A DNA stretch of 64,000 nt from Jiella endophytica (lineage in GTDB: Bacteria; Pseudomonadota; Alphaproteobacteria; Rhizobiales; Rhizobiaceae). The position numbers were made by a program, and so were the translations under genes. Location: positions 186,001-250,000 of the forward strand of contig NZ_SOZD01000001.1 in the NCBI RefSeq assembly GCF_004519335.1. The letters are read 5' to 3'. The number at the start of each line of letters is the position of its first letter. The first letter of the stretch is position 1. This document shows positions 25,892 to 35,135 of this stretch, in pieces. The notes beneath the pieces were generated by a model. The model worked only from the letters and a program-made list of their open reading frames with translations. It had not been told where the DNA came from and ran no database searches.

Positions 25892-26851
25892 TCAGAGCTC
25901 CTTGCGGATATCGACGAGGCGCAGCATGCCCCAGATGGTGACGAGAACCACCGCGAGGAGAACGATGGCGTTGGCCGCGGCGATCGGGAACTGCAGGAAG
26001 TTGATCTGGGTCTGGATGACCTTGCCGACCGAGGCGATCTGCTGGCCGCCCATGATGCCGATGGTCAGATAGTCGCCGGTGACGATTGTGACGACGAAGA
26101 TCGAGCCGATCAGGATGCCGGGCTTGACCAGCGGGATGATGACGTTGGTCAGCGTCTGCCAGCCGGAAGCGCCGGCGTCGTAGGCCGCCTCGATCAGCGA
26201 GCGGTCGATGCGCATCATCGAGTTGAAGATCGGCACCACCATGAACAGCGTGTAGAGGTGGATGAGGGCGAGAGAGACGGCGAAGTCGGAGTAAAGCAGC
26301 CATTCCAGCGGCCGGTCGATCAGCCCTGTCGCCAGCAGCATCTCGTTGACGAGACCGTTGCGGCCGAGCAGCGGGATCCAGGAGATCATCCGGATGACGT
26401 TCGAGGTCCAGAACGGAATGGTGCAGACCATGAAGAGCGCGATCTGCATCGGCAGCGTGCGGATGTGGAAGGCGAGGAAATAGGCGATCGTGAAGCCGAT
26501 CGCGAGCGTCATCGCCCAGACGATGGCGACGAATTTCAGCGTCGAGAGATAGGTGGCGAAGGTCGTGCAGAGGCCGGAAGAGCCTGAGAAGCAGCCATAG
26601 AAGACGTCCTGGTAGTTGGTCAGGGCGAAGGCCGGCTCGATGGAATATTCGGTGTAGTTCCAGAAAGATACGACGAAGGTCGCGATCAGCGGCAGGATGA
26701 AGAAGAGAAGGAAGACGAGCGCGATCGGCGCCGCCTGGAGATAGGCCACCCAGGCAGGCGTCCAGGAGGTGCGGCGCGCGCCGGTGCGCGCCACTCCCTT
26801 GTCGGCGTTGGACGCCCCGACCTGCGTCGGAGCGTCCAGCGTCTCGGTCAT
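25892..26851 (-). CDS. ABC transporter permease, PotB type
   Basis: A 319-residue permease. The first helix (APIALVFLLFFILPLIATFVVSF) is followed by a long periplasmic loop with paired cysteines (GCFSGSSGLC, about 90-99), further helices and the EAA loop EAAYDAGASGWQTLTNVIIPL. The ATG at MTETLDA follows the stop of the solute-binding protein gene by four bases, with GAGG overlapping that stop. A TTG 15 bases upstream would overlap. The cysteine pair may form a disulphide. Confidence 0.9.
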   Translation of the reverse strand: MTETLDAPTQVGASNADKGVARTGARRTSWTPAWVAYLQAAPIALVFLLFFILPLIATFVVSFWNYTEYSIEPAFALTNYQDVFYGCFSGSSGLCTTFATYLSTLKFVAIVWAMTLAIGFTIAYFLAFHIRTLPMQIALFMVCTIPFWTSNVIRMISWIPLLGRNGLVNEMLLATGLIDRPLEWLLYSDFAVSLALIHLYTLFMVVPIFNSMMRIDRSLIEAAYDAGASGWQTLTNVIIPLVKPGILIGSIFVVTIVTGDYLTIGIMGGQQIASVGKVIQTQINFLQFPIAAANAIVLLAVVLVTIWGMLRLVDIRKEL

Positions 26852-26855
26852 GACC

Positions 26856-28139
26856 TCAGGCGGCAATGAACTCGTTCCACTTGCGGATCATGTAGATGTT
26901 CTCGTCCATGACGGCGTTCCAGCAGGCGACGCGGCCCATGCGCTCGTCATAGGAGCCGCCGTCGCGGGTGGCGCCGGCCTTCTCCAGAAGCTTGCCGTCC
27001 GGCGCGTGGATGTCCTTCTCGGCCGGCTTGCCCTCGAACCAGTAGGCCCATTCGTAGGGTTCCATGGCTTCCTTGGTCGTCTCGAGGACGGCGGTGTAGT
27101 AGCCCTGCTTGGCGAGATGTGCGCCGGCCCAGCCGGAGAGGAACCAGTTGATGAACTCGTAGGCCGCATCCTTCTCGCGGTCCTCGATCGCAACCGGCAG
27201 GCCAAAGCCCGAGGCCCAGGCGCGGTAGCCTTCCTTCAGCGGCTGGTACTTGCATTCGATGCCCTGCGTGCGGACCGCGGTGACCGCCGGCGACCACATC
27301 GACTGGATGACCACCTCGCCGGAGGCCATCAGATTGACGCTCTCGTTGAAGTCGGTCCAGAAGGCGCGGAACTGGCCGGCGCGCTTGGCCTCGATCAGCG
27401 CCGCGATGGTCGCGTCGATCTCCTCGCGGGTCATGTTGCCCTTGTCGCCATATTTCATGTCACCGCGGGCTTCGATCGCCATCGCCGCGTCCATGATGCC
27501 GATGGACGGGATATTGAGGATCGCCGCCTTGCCCTTGAACTTCGGGTCGAGCAGGGAGGCCCAGCTCTCCACCGGACCGTCGATGAGGTCCGGACGGATG
27601 CCCAGCGTGTCGGCGTTGTAGGTGGTCGGGATGAGGGTGAGGAAGTCGGTCGGCTCCTCGGCGAATTCCGTCGCCTCCTCGTCCGGCAGATAGAGCACCT
27701 CGGCGGGCGCCGTGCCGTCGAGGCCGATCTTCTTACCGGCGACCGTACCCTCGCGGATCACCGAGGCGATCTTGTCCGCGAGTTTGATCTTCTTGGCATC
27801 GAGGCCCATGATGTTGCCGGAGGGAAGCAGCTTCGGCAGGGCGAAATATTCGGTGTCCACCAGGTCGAAGGAGTTCGGCTGGGTGATCACGCGCTTGGCG
27901 ACGTCGTCGGTGGTCACGGCGATATATTCGACCTTGATGCCGAGATCCTCGCCGGCCTTTTCGGCGATCGCGGGCGACTGGTTCACCGCCGTCGAGAGAT
28001 AGCGGAGCGTCACCTTTTCCTGGGCGATCGCCGGAAAGCCGGTGACCTTGGTGATGACGCCGGCGCCGGCGATGGCCGCCGATGCCTTGAGGATCGACCG
28101 GCGGGTGACGCCGCCGCGGGTTTCCTTCAGGATCGTCAT
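26856..28139 (-). CDS. ABC transporter solute-binding protein, polyamine/opine type
   Basis: A 427-residue exported protein. VTRRSILKASAAIAGAG is a twin-arginine-like signal with cleavage after AIA near residue 39. The mature part has family-1/8 features: FDLVDTEYFALPKLL, the tyrosine-rich LIPTTYNADTLGIRP and GEVVIQSMWSPAV. GGAGGAAG precedes the ATG. The same frame is open far upstream through the ATPase gene, but in a different frame from that gene, so no fusion is implied. It sets the specificity of the importer; the racemase/hydrolase genes downstream hint at a modified amino acid or ureide ligand. Confidence 0.9.
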   Translation of the reverse strand: MTILKETRGGVTRRSILKASAAIAGAGVITKVTGFPAIAQEKVTLRYLSTAVNQSPAIAEKAGEDLGIKVEYIAVTTDDVAKRVITQPNSFDLVDTEYFALPKLLPSGNIMGLDAKKIKLADKIASVIREGTVAGKKIGLDGTAPAEVLYLPDEEATEFAEEPTDFLTLIPTTYNADTLGIRPDLIDGPVESWASLLDPKFKGKAAILNIPSIGIMDAAMAIEARGDMKYGDKGNMTREEIDATIAALIEAKRAGQFRAFWTDFNESVNLMASGEVVIQSMWSPAVTAVRTQGIECKYQPLKEGYRAWASGFGLPVAIEDREKDAAYEFINWFLSGWAGAHLAKQGYYTAVLETTKEAMEPYEWAYWFEGKPAEKDIHAPDGKLLEKAGATRDGGSYDERMGRVACWNAVMDENIYMIRKWNEFIAA

Positions 28140-28195
28140 GGAAATGCTTCCTCCGTCTCTGGTTAAAGTCTGGGTGGTGGGATCGATTGCGGCGG

Positions 28196-29233
28196 TCAGG
28201 CCGCGAGTTCGTGGCGGTCTGCCGGCTGCCAGCCGACGGACACCGTGTCGCCGACACTCACCGGCGCCCGGTCGAATTCGGTCTCGGCAAGCGTCACGAG
28301 AAGGTCCGTCCCGTCCTCGCGGGTGAGGGCGACATGCACGGTCATCCCCTGATATTCGACGTCGGTGACGGTCGCCTTGGCGCCGGCCTCGCCGGGCCGC
28401 GCGAGCTTGATGCGGTCGGCCCGCACGGCATAGGACTTGCCGCCTTCCGGAACGACGTTGTGGCCGCCCATGAACTTGGCGACGAACACCGTCTTCGGGG
28501 CGTTGAACACCTCGCGGGGTGAGCCGACCTGCTCGATGCGGCCGTCGTTCATCACCACCACCATGTCGGCGAGCGCCATCGCCTCTTCCTGGCTGTGAGT
28601 GACGTGGATGAAGGAGATGCCGAATTCGCGCTGGTAGCGCTTCAGTTCGGCGCGCATGCGGATGCGCAGGAACGGGTCGAGGGCCGAGAGCGGCTCGTCG
28701 AGAAGCAGCACCGTCGGGTTGGTGACGAGCGCCCGGGCGAGGGCGACGCGCTGTTGCTGGCCGCCGGAGAGCTGTGCCGGCAGCCGGTCGCCGTAACGCG
28801 TCATGTCGACCAGCGCCAGGAGATCGTCGGCGCGCTTCAGCCGCTCGGCCTTGGCCGCTCCGGCCATCTTCAGCGAGAAGGCGACGTTCTCGCGCACCGA
28901 CAGATGCGGGAACAGGGCGTAGCTCTGAAACATCATCGCCGTGCCGCGCTTGGCGGGCGGCAGGTCGTTGACGACGGTGTCGCCGATCATCACGTCGCCG
29001 TCGGAGATGAACTCGTGGCCGGCGATCATCCGCAGCGTCGAGGACTTGCCGCAGCCGGACGGGCCGAGCAGGCAGCAATAGGTGCCCGCCGGGATCTTCA
29101 ACGAGACCCGGTCGACGGCGATCGTTTCTCCATAGGCCTTGGTGATGGCGGCAAGTTCCAGATCGGCGGCTCGATTCGGCAAGGCATGTCCTTCAGGGCA
29201 GGCGTCGTTCGCTCCGACTGAAGCAACGGCCAT
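28196..29233 (-). CDS. ABC transporter ATP-binding protein, PotA type
   Basis: A 345-residue ATPase. Walker A GPSGCGKSS, Q-loop MMFQSYALFPHLSVRENV, signature LSGGQQQRVALARALV, Walker B VLLLDEPLSALDP and the H-loop HVTHSQEEAMALAD are followed by a C-terminal TOBE-like domain (about 265-345) ending VSVGWQPADRHELAA. Gene order ATPase, binding protein, two permeases is common for this transporter type. GGGAGG lies eight bases before the ATG at MAVASVG; the frame is open for about 170 codons upstream without homology. Confidence 0.93.
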   Translation of the reverse strand: MAVASVGANDACPEGHALPNRAADLELAAITKAYGETIAVDRVSLKIPAGTYCCLLGPSGCGKSSTLRMIAGHEFISDGDVMIGDTVVNDLPPAKRGTAMMFQSYALFPHLSVRENVAFSLKMAGAAKAERLKRADDLLALVDMTRYGDRLPAQLSGGQQQRVALARALVTNPTVLLLDEPLSALDPFLRIRMRAELKRYQREFGISFIHVTHSQEEAMALADMVVVMNDGRIEQVGSPREVFNAPKTVFVAKFMGGHNVVPEGGKSYAVRADRIKLARPGEAGAKATVTDVEYQGMTVHVALTREDGTDLLVTLAETEFDRAPVSVGDTVSVGWQPADRHELAA

Positions 29234-29310
29234 GCCAAGCCTCCCGGCACGGCTTGCTGGGGTACCTTGCCCGCCTCCTTCGAACAATGATGCACAAGAA
29301 GGATACAGAG

Positions 29311-29327
29311 TGCCTATTTCACAGGCA
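29311..29327. repeat. inverted repeat upstream of PotA-type operon
   Basis: TGCCT and AGGCA are separated by seven bases, in the 113-bp gap between the leftward PotA-type gene and the end of the leftward LysE gene. It could be part of an operator; symmetry is modest. Confidence 0.25.
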
Positions 29328-29346
29328 TACGTGGCTCGGCTGATGC

Positions 29347-29982
29347 CTAGGACGCGGGCCGGCGTACCAGTGCCGAGGCGATGCCCGCGCCGACGAGGCA
29401 GGCCCCGCCGAAGCGACCCGCTATCGTCAGCGCTCTCGGCCGCGTCAGCAGCGACCGGGCACCGGATGCGAGCCTCGCATAGAGGGCGGCATTGAGGACG
29501 CCGAGAAGGACGAAGGTCATGATGAAGACCGCTGCCTGCGGGAGATAGTCGCGGCCCGGAGCGATAAACTGCGGCACGAAGGCGGCGAAGAAGACGAGGC
29601 CCTTGGGGTTGAAGACCGTTACCAGGAAGGCATCGCGAAACACCCGGCCGGGTCCGCTCGTCACACCGGTTGCAACGGCGTCGGCCGGCCGCGGCGGGTT
29701 TCGCCAGAGCTTCAGCCCGATGAAGACGAGATAGGCGGCGCCGGCCCATTTGACCAAGGCGAAGGCCTCCGCCGATGCCGCGAGCAGCGCGCCGATCCCG
29801 GCAAGCGAGAGGGTCGCGGCGACGAGATCGCCAAGACCGACGCCGAGAACGCTTGCGAGCGCCGTTCTGCGGCCATGGGCGAGGGCCTGGCCGACGACCA
29901 TCACCACCGTCGGGCCCGGGATTGCGAGGAGGATCACCGAGGCGGCGACGAAGGCCAGAAAGGTGGCAGGCTCGACGGGCAT
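29347..29982 (-). CDS. LysE-family translocator
   Basis: A 211-residue membrane exporter. The N-terminus FLAFVAASVILLAIPGPTVVMVV contains the family IPGP motif, followed by LGVGLGDLVAATLSLAGIG and the VFNPKGLVFFAAFVPQF signature of RhtB/LysE proteins. About six membrane helices are expected. GGAG precedes the ATG at MPVEPAT. It exports an amino acid or related metabolite. It lies behind the PotA-type operon on the same strand, so export of excess amino acid from that pathway is conceivable. Confidence 0.92.
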   Translation of the reverse strand: MPVEPATFLAFVAASVILLAIPGPTVVMVVGQALAHGRRTALASVLGVGLGDLVAATLSLAGIGALLAASAEAFALVKWAGAAYLVFIGLKLWRNPPRPADAVATGVTSGPGRVFRDAFLVTVFNPKGLVFFAAFVPQFIAPGRDYLPQAAVFIMTFVLLGVLNAALYARLASGARSLLTRPRALTIAGRFGGACLVGAGIASALVRRPAS

Positions 29983-30128
29983 GAGACGGCTCTCCGGATG
30001 GTTTGTTCCGAAGGAAGCCCGGACAACGTTTCGCCTGTCAAGCAATGCGGGGCGGCCGCATCCTGCCGATGTGACGGCAAGCAGGTCCTGCGGCTTGCCT
30101 TCCACTCACGCAGCCGCAATTTGTGGTG

Positions 30129-31262
30129 ATGGCCAGTGTCGAACCCAGCTTCACTCTTGGCATCGAGGAGGAATATCTCCTCGTCGACCGGGAAACTCTC
30201 GATCTTGCTTCGGCGCCGGAAGGCCTGCTGGAAGACTGCGTCGCCGAGCTTGGCGACAAGGTCAATCCGGAATTCCTGCGCTGCCAGATCGAGGTCGGGA
30301 CCGGGATCTGCAAGACGATCGCCGAGGCGCACGAGGATCTCTCCCGGCTGAGGCAGACGGTCGCGCGCATCGCCGGTGAGCATGGCTGTGCACCGCTGGC
30401 CGTTTCCACCCACCCGACCGCCGAGTGGGACGAGCAGCGCTTCACCGACAAGGAGCGTTATCGCGAGCTGGAAGAGGATCTCGCGGCCGTCGCTCGGCGA
30501 ATGCTGATCTGCGGGATGCATGTCCATGTCGGGATCGACGACGACGATCTGCGCATCGACCTGATGAACCAGTTCTCTTATTTCCTGCCGCATCTCCTGG
30601 CGCTGTCGACATCCTCGCCGTTCTGGGGCGGGCGCGATACGGGGCTGAAATCCTACCGTCTGACGGTGTTCGACAACATGCCGCGCACCGGCATCCCGCC
30701 GAGCTTTTCGAGCTTCTCCGAATATGCGAGAGCAACCGGCATCCTGATCGATACCGGTCTGATCGAGGATCGCACCAAGATCTGGTGGGATGTCCGGCCG
30801 TCCGAGCGGTTTCCGACGCTGGAATCGCGCATCTGTGACGTGATGCCGAAGATCTCGGAAGCGATCGGGGTCGCCGCGCTGACCCAGTCGCTCTTCCGGT
30901 TTCTCTATGGCTTGCGGGCCGAGAACCGCTATTGGCGGCGATATGACCGCTTCCTCATCTCCGAGAACCGCTGGCGGGCCCAGCGCTACGGTGTCAGTGA
31001 AAGCCTCATCGATTTCGGCAAAGGCGAACTCGTGCCTTATGTCGCCCTGCTCGACGAATTGATCGCGCTGGCGCGCCCCCACGCCGAGGCGCTCGGATGC
31101 CTTGCCGAAGTCGAAGGACTGCGCGACGTCTTTCAGAATGGGACGAGCGCCGACAGGCAGCTGTCGAAATTCTCCACCCTGCGGGGAGCGGGCGCGAGCG
31201 AGCGCGAAGCGCTGCATGGCGTCATCCGCATGCTGATCGACGAATTCGCCGAAGGGCTCTGA
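30129..31262 (+). CDS. ybdK: carboxylate-amine ligase YbdK (GCS2 family)
   Basis: A 377-residue protein of the glutamate-cysteine ligase 2 family. [13 protein letters not shown] at the N-terminus holds the acidic ATP/Mg residues, followed by [10 protein letters not shown], the GMHVHVGI motif (about 130-137) and [19 protein letters not shown]. Family members have weak gamma-glutamyl-cysteine ligase activity; the true substrate is not settled. GTG, GTG and ATG occur in series at the start; the ATG is used. It is divergent from LysE and followed by a Uma2 gene. Confidence 0.9.
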   Translation: MASVEPSFTLGIEEEYLLVDRETLDLASAPEGLLEDCVAELGDKVNPEFLRCQIEVGTGICKTIAEAHEDLSRLRQTVARIAGEHGCAPLAVSTHPTAEWDEQRFTDKERYRELEEDLAAVARRMLICGMHVHVGIDDDDLRIDLMNQFSYFLPHLLALSTSSPFWGGRDTGLKSYRLTVFDNMPRTGIPPSFSSFSEYARATGILIDTGLIEDRTKIWWDVRPSERFPTLESRICDVMPKISEAIGVAALTQSLFRFLYGLRAENRYWRRYDRFLISENRWRAQRYGVSESLIDFGKGELVPYVALLDELIALARPHAEALGCLAEVEGLRDVFQNGTSADRQLSKFSTLRGAGASEREALHGVIRMLIDEFAEGL

Positions 31263-31333
31263 GAGGAGAAGCCGCTTTCAAGCGTGCCCCGGCATGCTAC
31301 GATGGGCGGAACGGCCGATTGTCGGAGATAGTC

Positions 31334-31924
31334 GTGAGCCACGCTGCTCAAGAGCCATGGACCGTCGATGAATTTCTGACCTGGCAGGAGGGCCGGCCGG
31401 GCCGTTACGAATTTGTCGGGGGAATGCCGGTCAAGATGATGACCGGCGCGACGGCCCGCCACGATGACATCGTGCTCAATGTTCTTGCCGAGTTGCGCCA
31501 ACGTCTGAAGGGGCGTTCCTGTCGGCCGTTTTCGGCCGACCTATGCATTAGAACCTCAGCCGACCAGATCCGGCGACCGGATGCTGGGGTAGACTGCGGG
31601 CGGCGTGAACCAGCCGATCTCGTCGCCAAGAAGCCGGTGCTGGTTGTCGAGGTGTTTTCCCCATCGACGCGCGATTTTGATCGGGCCGCCAAGCTGACGG
31701 AATACAAGGCCGTCACGTCGATCCGGACGATCCTCTATGTCGAGCCGAACCGGCCGGAGGTGTACGTCTTCGAGCGGGCTGAAGGGCCGGTAGAGAGCTG
31801 GCAGCCCGAACGGCGCGTCGTCGGCCTCGAAAACGACGTCGCGATACCCGCGCTCGGCATCGCGCTGCCGCTCGCCGAAATCTACGACGGCATCGAGTTC
31901 GTTCCGGGCCCCTTGTTCGGATAA
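31334..31924 (+). CDS. Uma2-family endonuclease-like protein (copy 1)
   Basis: A 196-residue Uma2 (DUF820) protein. WTVDEFLTWQEGRPGRYEFVGG opens the fold; the PD-(D/E)xK-type residues lie in RRPDAGVDC (Asp) and VLVVEVFSPSTRDFDRAAKL (Glu and downstream Lys). The start is GTG with GGAG six bases before it. The family is greatly expanded in some bacteria, and its role, nuclease or regulatory, is not established. It sits convergent to lutC, separated by only 12 bases. A second, diverged copy lies inside glcDEF. Confidence 0.85.
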   Translation: MSHAAQEPWTVDEFLTWQEGRPGRYEFVGGMPVKMMTGATARHDDIVLNVLAELRQRLKGRSCRPFSADLCIRTSADQIRRPDAGVDCGRREPADLVAKKPVLVVEVFSPSTRDFDRAAKLTEYKAVTSIRTILYVEPNRPEVYVFERAEGPVESWQPERRVVGLENDVAIPALGIALPLAEIYDGIEFVPGPLFG

Positions 31925-31936
31925 ACGCCGGTCCGG

Positions 31937-32620
31937 TCAGGCGTCTCCCACCACCAGGATGTGCAGGCTCCGCGGACCGTGGGCGCCGAGCAGCAGCGTC
32001 TGCTCGATATCTGCCGAGCGGGACGGGCCGGTGATGAAGTTCACCGACCGGGGCATCACGCCCTTCCCCTGGCGCTGCCTCAGCCGCGCGAGCACGGCCT
32101 CCATGTCGCCGGTGACGTCTGCCGCATCGAGGACGACGATGTGATATTCCGGCAGGAAGTTGAGGCTGGTCGGATTGTCCGGGCCGGAGCTCAGGACCAG
32201 CGTGCCTGTTTCGGCAATGCCGCCGTCGGCATGGGACAGGCTCGAGAGGTCGTCGCCGTCGCTCGGTCCTTGGGTCACCGACAGCGACGTCTGTGAGAAA
32301 TCCAACCCTGAAAGCCGCGGATCGCCGCCCGTGCGGATCGTCGCGGGAAGGTTGCGCTCGCGCAGATAGGCGGCGACTTCCTCGGGGATCTCGGCCGTGC
32401 TTTTGAGCCGGGCGACGGTCGCGTCCGCCTTGGTCGCCATCTGGATGAACAGCGCCAGCCGTTCGGCCGGCGGCAACTGCCCGCGTTCCGGGATCACTCC
32501 GGCCGGCGCCGCGCCGAGGCGGTCTTCGACGACACGCCTGCGCGCCTCCTCGTTGGCCGGTGTGGCGCCGACGGCGCGGCGGATCCGACCCATCACGGCG
32601 TCGCGCGTCGACCCGCTCAT
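31937..32620 (-). CDS. lutC: LutC, LUD-domain protein of lactate oxidation
   Basis: A 227-residue LUD-domain protein. The N-terminus MSGSTRDAVMGRIRRAVG, the substrate-side motif HADGGIAETGTLVL (about 126-139) and the C-terminal GPSRSADIEQTLLLGAHGP are conserved in LutC/YkgG. LutABC together oxidise L-lactate to pyruvate through iron-sulphur subunits. GGGGAG precedes the ATG, which overlaps the lutB stop by ATGA. Confidence 0.93.
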   Translation of the reverse strand: MSGSTRDAVMGRIRRAVGATPANEEARRRVVEDRLGAAPAGVIPERGQLPPAERLALFIQMATKADATVARLKSTAEIPEEVAAYLRERNLPATIRTGGDPRLSGLDFSQTSLSVTQGPSDGDDLSSLSHADGGIAETGTLVLSSGPDNPTSLNFLPEYHIVVLDAADVTGDMEAVLARLRQRQGKGVMPRSVNFITGPSRSADIEQTLLLGAHGPRSLHILVVGDA

Positions 32621-34062
32621 TTCGAGGCTCCCCGGCCGCTCGACCGTGCGTGGCCGCTCTGTGCATAGGCCTGCATGAAGGTGCGGCCTTCCGGCGCCGG
32701 CAAATCCCGCCATTTGGTCCAGCCGCCGGCGAGCGGCAGCGAACGGAAGCGGCGCTTGCTGCCAGCCATCAGCTTCAGTGCCGGCATGGCGAAGGACACC
32801 GCTGCCCTGTAGAGAGTCGGCCGCCGGGCGAAGAATGCCCAGAGGCCGAGCCCGGCGCGGGCGGTGGTCGGTTGCAGGTGGCTCTCGAATTCCTTTTCCC
32901 GCCAGTGCCGCATCATCTTCGGCAAAGGGATGCGCATCGGGCAGACGCTCTCGCAGCGGCCGCAGAAGGTCGAGGCGTTCGGCAGGTGGCCGGCCTTGTC
33001 GACGCCGATGAGGGAGGGTGTCAGGACGGCGCCCATCGGGCCGGGATAGACCCAGCCATAGGAGTGGCCGCCCACCGCGTGATAGACCGGGCAGTGGTTC
33101 ATGCAGGCGCCGCAGCGGATGCAGCGAAGCATGTCCTCGAACTCGGTGCCGAGCATGTTGGAGCGGCCGTTGTCGAGGAGGATGACGTGATATTCCTCCG
33201 GCCCGTCCTGGTCCTCGGCGCGACGGGGACCGGTCGAGAGCGTCGTATAGACGCTCATCTCCTGACCGGTGGCCGAGCGGGCGAGGACGCGCAGGATTTG
33301 CGCCGTGTCCTCCAGCGTCGGCACGATCTTTTCCAGCGAGGCCAGCACCACATGGCACTTGCCGAGGAGCTGGGTGAGGTCGCCGTTGCCTTCATTTGTG
33401 ACGATGACCGAGGTGCCGGTCTCGGCGATCAGGAAGTTCGCGCCGGTGACACCGATGTCGGCCTCGCCGTATTTCCGACGGAGGATCTCACGCGCTTCGG
33501 ACAGCAGCGTCTCGGGTTTCACCAGATCCCGTTTCGGGTCGAGATCGACGTGGAACTTGCGGAAATCCGCCTCGACCTGGTCGCGGTTGATGTGGACCGC
33601 GGGTGCGATGATGTGGCTGGGGTGCTCGCCCCGCAGCTGGATGATGTATTCACCGAGATCGGTCTCGACCGGGGTGATGCCGTTTTCTTCAAGGAATGCA
33701 TTGAGGCCGATCTCCTCGGAGATCATCGTCTTGCCCTTGGTGACGGTCTTCGCCTTCCGGCGCTTTGCGATGTCCAGGAAGATCCGCCTCGCATGGTCGG
33801 CATCCTCGGCGAAATGAACTTTGCCGCCGGAAGCCTCGACCTTTTCGACATAGGCGTCGATGTAGAGATCGAGATGCTTCAGCGTGTGCTGCTTGATCGC
33901 CATGGCACTGTCGCGCAGCGCCTCGAATTCGGGCAGCGCGTCGGCGGCCTTCTGGCGCTTGCCGATGAAGCCCTTCTCGACATGCTTCAGCGCCCGCTGG
34001 AGTTCGACGTCGGCTAGCGCCTTGACGGTGTTCGCCTTGAAGGTCTGTGAGGTGATCTGCAT
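32617..34062 (-). CDS. lutB: LutB, iron-sulphur/LUD protein of lactate oxidation
   Basis: A 481-residue protein with an N-terminal LUD domain (GANFLIAETGTSVIVTNEGN, about 212-231) and two [4Fe-4S]-type motifs, CIRCGACMNHCPVY (about 313-326) and CGRCESVCPMRIP (about 365-377). The C-terminal 80 residues form the usual LutB tail. The start is ATG (MQITSQTF) with only a weak ribosome site. It follows lutA on the same strand, but the gap is 281 bases and holds a DUF29 remnant. Confidence 0.93.
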   Translation of the reverse strand: MQITSQTFKANTVKALADVELQRALKHVEKGFIGKRQKAADALPEFEALRDSAMAIKQHTLKHLDLYIDAYVEKVEASGGKVHFAEDADHARRIFLDIAKRRKAKTVTKGKTMISEEIGLNAFLEENGITPVETDLGEYIIQLRGEHPSHIIAPAVHINRDQVEADFRKFHVDLDPKRDLVKPETLLSEAREILRRKYGEADIGVTGANFLIAETGTSVIVTNEGNGDLTQLLGKCHVVLASLEKIVPTLEDTAQILRVLARSATGQEMSVYTTLSTGPRRAEDQDGPEEYHVILLDNGRSNMLGTEFEDMLRCIRCGACMNHCPVYHAVGGHSYGWVYPGPMGAVLTPSLIGVDKAGHLPNASTFCGRCESVCPMRIPLPKMMRHWREKEFESHLQPTTARAGLGLWAFFARRPTLYRAAVSFAMPALKLMAGSKRRFRSLPLAGGWTKWRDLPAPEGRTFMQAYAQSGHARSSGRGASK

Positions 34063-34071
34063 CAAATTCGC

Positions 34072-34326
34072 CTATTCGGGCAGGTAGTCGCGGTCGCGAA
34101 GCTGGTCGACGGTATAGGGGCAGGTTTCCGGGAAGGTCGAGAGGGGGAGCTCGGTCTCGTCAGCGGCATCAACCCGCGCCGCACGGTATGCTTCGTCGAC
34201 GAGGCCCTGGGGTCGCGCTGCGAGTGACGGATTTTTCGCCTCGTCAATCTGCAGCGTGCCGCGTTCCCGGTTGATCGTGCTCCGCCACGATCGTGATCGC
34301 CGGTCCGGCTGACGCTGCCATTCCAT
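34072..34326 (-). pseudogene. DUF29 remnant between lutA and lutB
   Basis: An 84-codon open stretch matches the C-terminal half of DUF29 proteins: WQRQPDRRSRSW, KNPSLAARPQGLVDEAYRAA and LPLSTFPETCPYTVDQL. Complete DUF29 proteins are about 140-160 residues; the N-terminal half is absent here. The in-frame ATG lies in the middle of what is normally a continuous helix, so this is most simply a truncated copy left after deletion against the 3' end of lutA. A short translated product is possible. Confidence 0.7.
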
Positions 34327-34343
34327 CTCACCGCCTGGTCTCG

Positions 34344-35135
34344 TCAAAGCTTGCCTCCGATCGGCGGGGTGTCGGTCATTCCGGCCAGGACCTCGGCGAC
34401 GTGCCGCACCTCGACGCCGATCTGTTCGCGCTTCAGCTTGCCGTCCATGTTCATCAGGCAGCCGAGATCGCCGGCGAGCAGCAGGTCCGCCCCCGTCGAG
34501 GCGATGTGCTTGGTCTTCTTGCCGACGATGGCGTTCGATACGTCCGGGTATTTGACGCAGAATGTGCCGCCGAAGCCGCAGCAGACGTCGGCCTCTGGCA
34601 GCTCTTTCAGGGTCAGCCCCGTAACGCTTTGCAACAGGCGGCGCGGCTGATCGCGCACGCCGAGTTCGCGCAGGCCCGAACAGGAATCGTGATATGTCAC
34701 GGTCACCGGTAGCGCCGCATCGACCGCCGCAACGCCCCTGACATCGGCGAGGAAGCTGACGAGTTCGAACACCTTTGCGGAAAACGCCGTCGCCCGTTTT
34801 GACCACTCGGCATCGTCGGCGAAGAGTTCGGGATAGTGTTTCCTGAGGGTCGATCCGCAGGATCCCGACGGTGCGACGACATAGTCGAAACCCTCGAAGG
34901 TCTCGATGACCTGCCGCGCGATCGCCTTGGTGTCTTCGCGATCGCCGGAATTGTAGGCCGGCTGGCCGCAGCAGGTCTGGCTCTGTGGCACGACGACGCG
35001 GCAGCCGGCGTCCTCCAGGAGCTTGATGGCCGCGAAACCGACGCTTGGCCGGAAGAGATCGACGAGACAGGTGACGAAAAGGGCGACGGTCGGAACTTCG
35101 GGAACGGTGGTGCCGGCAGGATCGCCAGTCGTCAC
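34344..35135 (-). CDS. lutA: LutA, CCG-domain iron-sulphur protein of lactate oxidation
   Basis: A CCG-domain protein of up to 263 residues. The core begins VALFVTCLVDLFRPSVG and has two cysteine-rich motifs, QTCCGQPAYNSG and DVCCGFGGTFCVKYPDVS, as in LutA/GlcF C-termini. It is the first gene of lutABC. The start is uncertain: a GTG was used, but a TTG 39 bases upstream or a later start close to the conserved strand are also possible, and none has a clear ribosome site. Confidence 0.88.
   Translation of the reverse strand: MTTGDPAGTTVPEVPTVALFVTCLVDLFRPSVGFAAIKLLEDAGCRVVVPQSQTCCGQPAYNSGDREDTKAIARQVIETFEGFDYVVAPSGSCGSTLRKHYPELFADDAEWSKRATAFSAKVFELVSFLADVRGVAAVDAALPVTVTYHDSCSGLRELGVRDQPRRLLQSVTGLTLKELPEADVCCGFGGTFCVKYPDVSNAIVGKKTKHIASTGADLLLAGDLGCLMNMDGKLKREQIGVEVRHVAEVLAGMTDTPPIGGKL

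Noticed and set aside
26856-29078. The solute-binding protein frame stays open through the upstream ATPase gene
   Set aside because: The upstream part is out of frame with the ATPase and has no homology. A Tat-like signal and a strong ribosome site mark the true start at 28139.
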